DNA of 36,333 nucleotides from Rhodocaloribacter sp964552015 (GTDB lineage Bacteria > Bacteroidota > Rhodothermia > Rhodothermales > ISCAR-4553). A model generated the notes under the pieces. That model was not told where the DNA came from. It was given only the letters and a program-made list of their open reading frames with translations, and did no database searches. The position numbers and the translations under genes were made by a program. Positions 32,338 through 36,333 of the stretch are shown here, piece by piece (position 1 is the stretch's first letter; every line of letters begins with the position of its first letter). The stretch is from assembly GCA_964552015.1 (NCBI GenBank), contig CAZKFR010000034.1:1-36333 (forward strand). The letters are read 5' to 3'.

Positions 32338-35175
32338 ATGACCCCGGAGCGCTGGAAACAGGCCCAGGCCCTGTTCCTGGAGCTGGCCGACCTTCCGCCG
32401 GAGGAGCGAGCCCGGCGGCTGCACGAGCTGGCCGCGGCGGACCCGGCGCTGCACCGGGAGGTGGAAGCCCTGCTCGACGCGGACCGGCGCACCCTGCCCT
32501 GGCTCGACGCGCCGGCCTTCCCGGCGTGGGAACCGCCGCCCCTGCCCGAGCGCATCGGCCCGTACCGCCTCCTCGACGAGATCGGGCGCGGCGGCATGGG
32601 GGTGGTCTACCGCGCCGAGCGGGCGGACGGCTCCTATACGCAGGTGGTGGCCCTGAAGGTGGCAGCGACCGGCCTCGGCGACGCCGAGCTGGTCCGGCGC
32701 TTCCACCAGGAACGGCAGATCCTGGCCCGGCTCGAGCATCCCGGCATCGCACGCCTGCTCGACGGCGGCACCCTCCCGGACGGCCACCCCTACCTGGTCA
32801 TGGAGTACGTCGACGGCGTACCGCTCGACCGGTACTGCGACGCACGGCGGCTGACGGTGACGGCCCGCCTGCGCCTGTTCGAGCAGGTGCTCCGGGCCGT
32901 GCAGTACGCTCATCGTCACCTGGTCGTCCACCGCGACCTCAAGCCTGCCAACATCCTGGTGACCGAGGCCGAAGGGCAACCGCGGGTCAAGTTGCTCGAC
33001 TTCGGCATCGCCCGCCTGCTGGAAGACGAGGCCGGCGCGGCCCTCACCCGCACCGTGCTCCACCGGATGACGCCGGTCTATGCCTCCCCGGAACAGCTAC
33101 GCGGCGAGCCGGTGACGACGGCCTCGGATATCTACACGCTCGGCGTGATCCTCTACGAACTCCTCACCGGGCGCCGGCCGTTCGAGGGCCCGCCCGGGCT
33201 GCTCGTCTCGCACGTGCTCACGCAGGATCCTCCCCTGCCCTCGCGCATCGTCACCCGCCCGGTCGATCCGCCGTCGGACGCGGCGCCGGAGGCCCTGATA
33301 GACCGCCTCGGGGCCACGCCGGCGCAGCTGGCCCGCCGCCTCCGGGGTGACCTGGACGCCATCGTTCTCAAGGCCCTGGAGAAAGACCCGGCCGACCGCT
33401 ATGCCAGCGCCGACGCCTTCCTGAACGACCTCGAACGGCACCGCGCGCACCTGCCGGTCCTGGCCCGGCGGGCCACCGCCGGCTACCGGCTGCGCCGCTT
33501 CCTGCTCCGTCACCGCACCGGCGCGGCCATGACGGCCGCCTTCGTCGCCCTCCTGCTCGTGGCCGCCGGTCTCTTCACGTGGCGGCTCGCGCAGGAACGC
33601 GACCGCGCCCGCCTGGAGGCCCAGAAAGCCCGGGCCGCGCTGGCCTTCGTGGAAGACCTGTTCGATGGCGCCGACCCGGATGCCACCGCCGGCGACACGC
33701 TCGATGTCTTCGACCTGCTGGCGCGCGGCGCCCGCCGGCTCGAACAGCCCGGCGCCCTCCCCCCTGCCGAAGCCGCCCAGACGGCCCACACCCTCGGCGC
33801 CCTCTACCTGAAGCTGGGCGACTACGACGCCGCCGAGCGCTGGCTCACGGCGGCCCTCGACGGCTGGCGCCGGCTCCCACGGGCCGAGGCCGAGGCCGAG
33901 GCGGCCACGCTCGTGTCGCTCGGCCACCTGGCCACCCACCGCGGCGACTATGCCCGCGCCGACTCGTTCTTCGCCGCCGCCCTCGCCCGGCCCGCCGGCG
34001 CACCCGCCGACCGGGCCGGCCGGCTCGTCAATTACGGCGATGCGCTGGCCGAACGGCAGGACTACCGGCGGGCCGACTCGGTCCTCCACCGGGCGCTCGC
34101 CCTCCTGCCCGGCACCGACCCGGCGAGCGAGGAACGCCGCGCCGACGCCTGGTTCGTCCTCGGCACCATCGCCATGAACGAGGCGGACTATGCCCGCGCC
34201 GAGAGCCTGTTCGCCCGCGTGCTGGCCTGGCGCGAGGCCCACCTCGGCCGGATGCACAACCGCACCCTCGACGTGCTCAACAACCTGGGTAACCTCTACG
34301 CCGACGAGTACCGCTACGAGGAAGCCGACTCGCTGCTCTCCGAGGTGCTGCGCCTGCGCACGGCGCTCCTCGGCCCCGAGCATCCCCTCACGGGCGAGGC
34401 GCTGAACAACCTGGGGCTCGTGGCCTTCGGGCTCGGCGACTACGACCGCGCCGACGCGCTCCTGCGCCGCTCCCTGGCCCTGGCCGAGCGGCACGCCGGC
34501 CCCATGCACCGGGACGTGGGCATGACGATGAACAACCTGGGCTGGGTGGCCCTGTGCCGCAACCGACCGCAGGACGCCGAGGCCCTGTTCCGCCGGGCGC
34601 TGGCCATCATGGAAGCCGCCTCGGGCCCCGTCAGTGCCGACGCCGCCCTGCTGCTGGGCAACGTGGGCTTCGTGCTCCACCAGCAGGGCCGCCCGGCCGA
34701 CGCCCTGCCCTTCTTCCGGCGCGCCGTCGACGTGCGGCGGCAGGTCCACGGCGACAGCAGCATGCACGTGGCCTGGCGCCTGTTCGCCCTGGGCGAGGCC
34801 CTGCGCGACCTCGGCCGCCTCGACGAAGCCGAAGCCGTCCACCGCGAGAGCGTCGCCCTGCGGCGGGCCCTCCGCCCCCCCGACCACTTCGACCTGGCTC
34901 GTGGCCTCGACGGCCTGGCCCGCGTCCTGACCGACCAGGGCCGGCACGACGACGCCATCGACGCCTTCGAAGAGGCCCTGCCGATCTACCGCACCTCTTA
35001 CGAAGGCAACCTCCTGCACCCCACGCTCTGGACCCTCCTGCGCAACCTGATCGCCAGTCTGAACGCCCGGGGGCAGTACGAACGCGCCGGCCAGCTCCTG
35101 GCCGAGCTGCGGGCGGCCCTTCCCCCCGGCGACCCGCGCCACGAGGATCTCGCCCGGCTACAGGTGGCCCGCTGA
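32338..35175 (+). CDS. Membrane Ser/Thr protein kinase with C-terminal TPR array
   Basis: The 945-aa protein begins with a short helical region (MTPERWKQAQALFLELADLPPEERARRL), then a complete eukaryotic-type kinase domain (about 73-375): glycine loop GRGGMG (83-88), lysine K107 in VALKVA, catalytic HRDLKPANIL (D200) and DFG (221-223), plus ASPEQLRGEPVTTASDIYTLGVILYELLTG. One membrane helix at about 397-415 separates it from about 500 residues of tetratricopeptide repeats (for example NRTLDVLNNLGNLYADEYRYEEADSLLSEVLRLR). The kinase should face the cytoplasm with the TPR part on the other side. All catalytic residues are intact. It is encoded 20 nt after the sigma gene, so probably one transcript; phosphorylation of the sigma factor or its targets is inference. 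Confidence 0.95.
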   Translation: MTPERWKQAQALFLELADLPPEERARRLHELAAADPALHREVEALLDADRRTLPWLDAPAFPAWEPPPLPERIGPYRLLDEIGRGGMGVVYRAERADGSYTQVVALKVAATGLGDAELVRRFHQERQILARLEHPGIARLLDGGTLPDGHPYLVMEYVDGVPLDRYCDARRLTVTARLRLFEQVLRAVQYAHRHLVVHRDLKPANILVTEAEGQPRVKLLDFGIARLLEDEAGAALTRTVLHRMTPVYASPEQLRGEPVTTASDIYTLGVILYELLTGRRPFEGPPGLLVSHVLTQDPPLPSRIVTRPVDPPSDAAPEALIDRLGATPAQLARRLRGDLDAIVLKALEKDPADRYASADAFLNDLERHRAHLPVLARRATAGYRLRRFLLRHRTGAAMTAAFVALLLVAAGLFTWRLAQERDRARLEAQKARAALAFVEDLFDGADPDATAGDTLDVFDLLARGARRLEQPGALPPAEAAQTAHTLGALYLKLGDYDAAERWLTAALDGWRRLPRAEAEAEAATLVSLGHLATHRGDYARADSFFAAALARPAGAPADRAGRLVNYGDALAERQDYRRADSVLHRALALLPGTDPASEERRADAWFVLGTIAMNEADYARAESLFARVLAWREAHLGRMHNRTLDVLNNLGNLYADEYRYEEADSLLSEVLRLRTALLGPEHPLTGEALNNLGLVAFGLGDYDRADALLRRSLALAERHAGPMHRDVGMTMNNLGWVALCRNRPQDAEALFRRALAIMEAASGPVSADAALLLGNVGFVLHQQGRPADALPFFRRAVDVRRQVHGDSSMHVAWRLFALGEALRDLGRLDEAEAVHRESVALRRALRPPDHFDLARGLDGLARVLTDQGRHDDAIDAFEEALPIYRTSYEGNLLHPTLWTLLRNLIASLNARGQYERAGQLLAELRAALPPGDPRHEDLARLQVAR

Positions 35176-35179
35176 GCCA

Positions 35180-35200
35180 TGAGGCCCGGCCCGCGCCTCA
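35180..35200. terminator. Weak hairpin at the kinase end
   Basis: TGAGGC (35180-35185) and GCCTCA (35195-35200) form a 6-bp stem with a 9-nt loop between the kinase stop and the T9SS fragment's stop. No T-run follows; it is suggestive only. Confidence 0.3.
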
Positions 35201-35335
35201 CCGCAGACGCACCAGCGTACGACTGCGGACGTGGTCGCCGGCGTGCAGGCGCGCCACGTAGAAGCCGGCAGCTACAGCACGCCCCACCTCGTCGCACCCG
35301 TCCCAGAACCCCTGGCCGCAAGGATGGTGCGCTCC
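35198..35335 (-). pseudogene. Decayed fragment of a T9SS C-terminal sorting domain
   Basis: The minus strand here reads about 45 codons ending at a TGA (35200-35198): the translation contains FWDGCDEVGRAVAAGFYV and then ARLHAGDHVRSRTLVRLR, the hallmark final strands of a type A T9SS sorting domain (compare the WDGRDAAGQRLAAGVYLYRLLVDG of the sugar dehydrogenase in this window). An in-frame TAA lies at 35338-35336, so nothing of the cargo protein or of the domain's YPNPF start remains in frame. It is not in frame with the gene upstream (35406-36333). It looks like the tail of a lost or frameshifted exported protein. Confidence 0.7.
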
Positions 35336-35405
35336 TTACGGCATCGCCCATCCCGCCGACAAAACGGATCAGCGGCTTCGTGTTTTTTTGCCATGCGCCT
35401 GTGCC

Positions 35406-36333
35406 TCAGTGCTTCCAAGCACAGTTCCCGCTGCACCCCTGGCGGGGCCTGGGTCGCGTTTTCAGGAAAAAAGACGCACTTACGGCCGAGTCATTTCGCA
35501 CACGCGTTCCGTAGCCTATCGTATCCGGATCATCGCCGTAATTACTACTACACAGCGCATAAAGCCTCAGGCCCACCCACAGGGCAGCCCACGGAGCACG
35601 CACGTCGGTGTAGATATCGGTTCCGGACTCCCTGGCCTCCAGCTGATCGGGCGGATCCGGAACCACTTCAATCTTCGGAAACGGGGTTATGGCGGCAAAG
35701 GGCTCTCCACATTCCTGCAGGCCATGATTGAACCCTATGTTTGGTGGGACAAGCTCAATGGTTTCCCATTGCAGATATGCTGATACCAGCTCATACTCCA
35801 CCAACAAATCAAAAGGTATCTCCGATGTGTTTGAAATCACGATTTGCAGTCTCCTTCCGTCGGGATAAAAGGGGTCAATTTCCCCGAGGTCCAGTATGGC
35901 AAGACCATCAACCAATACATTATGATCGGCAATCTCCACAAAAGGACACGTCGCGATTGCCGAAAATTTCATATATAAATCATCCCCAACATTAGATCCA
36001 TCTATTAAAATTCCAGTTGTTACACCTCTATGCTCCAACCGGCCAGTCAGACCCGGAGGTTCTAGTTCGCCAAAAGTTGTTTCTAGTAAACATTCAAGAT
36101 CCAGGTTCCCCCATGGGGGTAAAACCGTAGAACTGAGTTCTGAGGTCGTGTCGTCCGGACTACATTCACCGTCCTTACAGGTATCTATTTCTATATCAAA
36201 ATACCTCACAGGAGTATGCACACCAAAGCTCGACTTATACCCCACCTCGACATAATAAATCTGCGGATAATATCTCACGCCCGCGGCTTTTCGGCTGAAG
36301 TGCTCGATGGGTCCGCTCAGGGTGCCGGGTTCG
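35406..36333 (-). CDS. Unknown protein, 5' part beyond window, AT-richer than surroundings
   Basis: The frame is open to the right edge, so the start is not in the window; a GTG at 36278 is only an internal candidate. The visible 308 residues look like an extracellular beta-rich protein: RYYPQIYYVEVGYKSSFGVHT, YFDIEIDTCKDGECSPDD, RLEHRGVTTGILIDGSNVGDDLYMKFSAIATCPF, LVDGLAILDLGEIDPFYPDGRRLQIVIS. It has scattered cysteines and ends in a short basic tail (KTRPRPRQGCSGNCAWKH). I recognise no family. From about 35700 to 36260 the DNA is clearly AT-richer, with codons such as AAA, TAT and ATA rare elsewhere in the window, suggesting acquisition from another source. The T9SS relic lies 67 nt beyond its stop in a different frame. 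Confidence 0.7.
   Translation of the reverse strand, partial: EPGTLSGPIEHFSRKAAGVRYYPQIYYVEVGYKSSFGVHTPVRYFDIEIDTCKDGECSPDDTTSELSSTVLPPWGNLDLECLLETTFGELEPPGLTGRLEHRGVTTGILIDGSNVGDDLYMKFSAIATCPFVEIADHNVLVDGLAILDLGEIDPFYPDGRRLQIVISNTSEIPFDLLVEYELVSAYLQWETIELVPPNIGFNHGLQECGEPFAAITPFPKIEVVPDPPDQLEARESGTDIYTDVRAPWAALWVGLRLYALCSSNYGDDPDTIGYGTRVRNDSAVSASFFLKTRPRPRQGCSGNCAWKH

Larger units (their letters stand above)
35176..35405. other. Region between kinase and right-edge gene
   Basis: About 230 nt between convergent genes. It contains the T9SS sorting-domain fragment and a weak hairpin. From 35336 to 35405 I see only a poly-T stretch (tgtttttttg near 35381-35390) and no gene. Confidence 0.6.

Overview
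The window looks like chromosome from a GC-rich member of the Rhodothermota/Bacteroidota side of the tree (Rhodothermus-like). Evidence: the mraZ-rsmH-ftsL-ftsI-murE-mraY-murD-ftsW-murG-murC order without murF, a PASTA-tailed class B PBP, a type IX secretion (T9SS) C-terminal sorting domain on a secreted sugar dehydrogenase, an N-BatA/VWA membrane protein, and an ECF sigma factor of the TIGR02999 type next to a Ser/Thr kinase-TPR protein. Assignment is by protein resemblance only. Almost every gene is on the minus strand; only lexA, the sigma factor and the kinase are on plus.

Layout. 1-11892 (minus): the division and cell wall (dcw) cluster, read from mraZ at 11892 down to murC, which runs off the left edge. 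The genes are tightly packed (gaps of 1 to about 50 nt) and probably form one operon behind a promoter region carrying TGGGG-type MraZ boxes. 11893-12225: a divergent control region with an AT-rich cluster of palindromes. 12226-12870 (plus): a LexA-family repressor whose cleavage site and both catalytic residues are substituted. 12880-14580 (minus): pyrG, convergent with lexA. 14776-18353 (minus): a surface-glycan set (GT2, GT4, degenerate sugar nucleotidyltransferase, SAM methyltransferase) just downstream of gyrB (18391-20340). 20484-29191 (minus): unknown 169-aa protein, CBS-domain protein, hflX, a small membrane protein, N-BatA/VWA protein, a 100-N gap, a UPF0316 protein, a T9SS-exported sugar dehydrogenase and a YgjV-like membrane protein. 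29293-31293 (minus): a large protein with four cysteine-framed PKD modules, a Gly/Asp linker and four C-terminal membrane helices, without a signal peptide. 31769-35175 (plus): ECF sigma plus kinase-TPR pair. 35198-36333 (minus): a decayed T9SS sorting-domain fragment and an AT-richer unknown gene cut by the right edge.

How the genes work together. The dcw genes make lipid II from UDP-MurNAc and assemble the septal wall; the DNPR motif in MurE predicts meso-diaminopimelate. The glycan set probably builds or decorates a lipid-linked surface saccharide. The sigma/kinase pair looks like a self-contained signalling unit.

Most worth a second look: the apparently non-cleavable LexA and the palindromes upstream of it, the cysteine-framed PKD membrane protein, the T9SS relic and AT-rich gene at the right end, and a scaffold gap whose flanks are identical over 55 bp, so the gap is probably not real.
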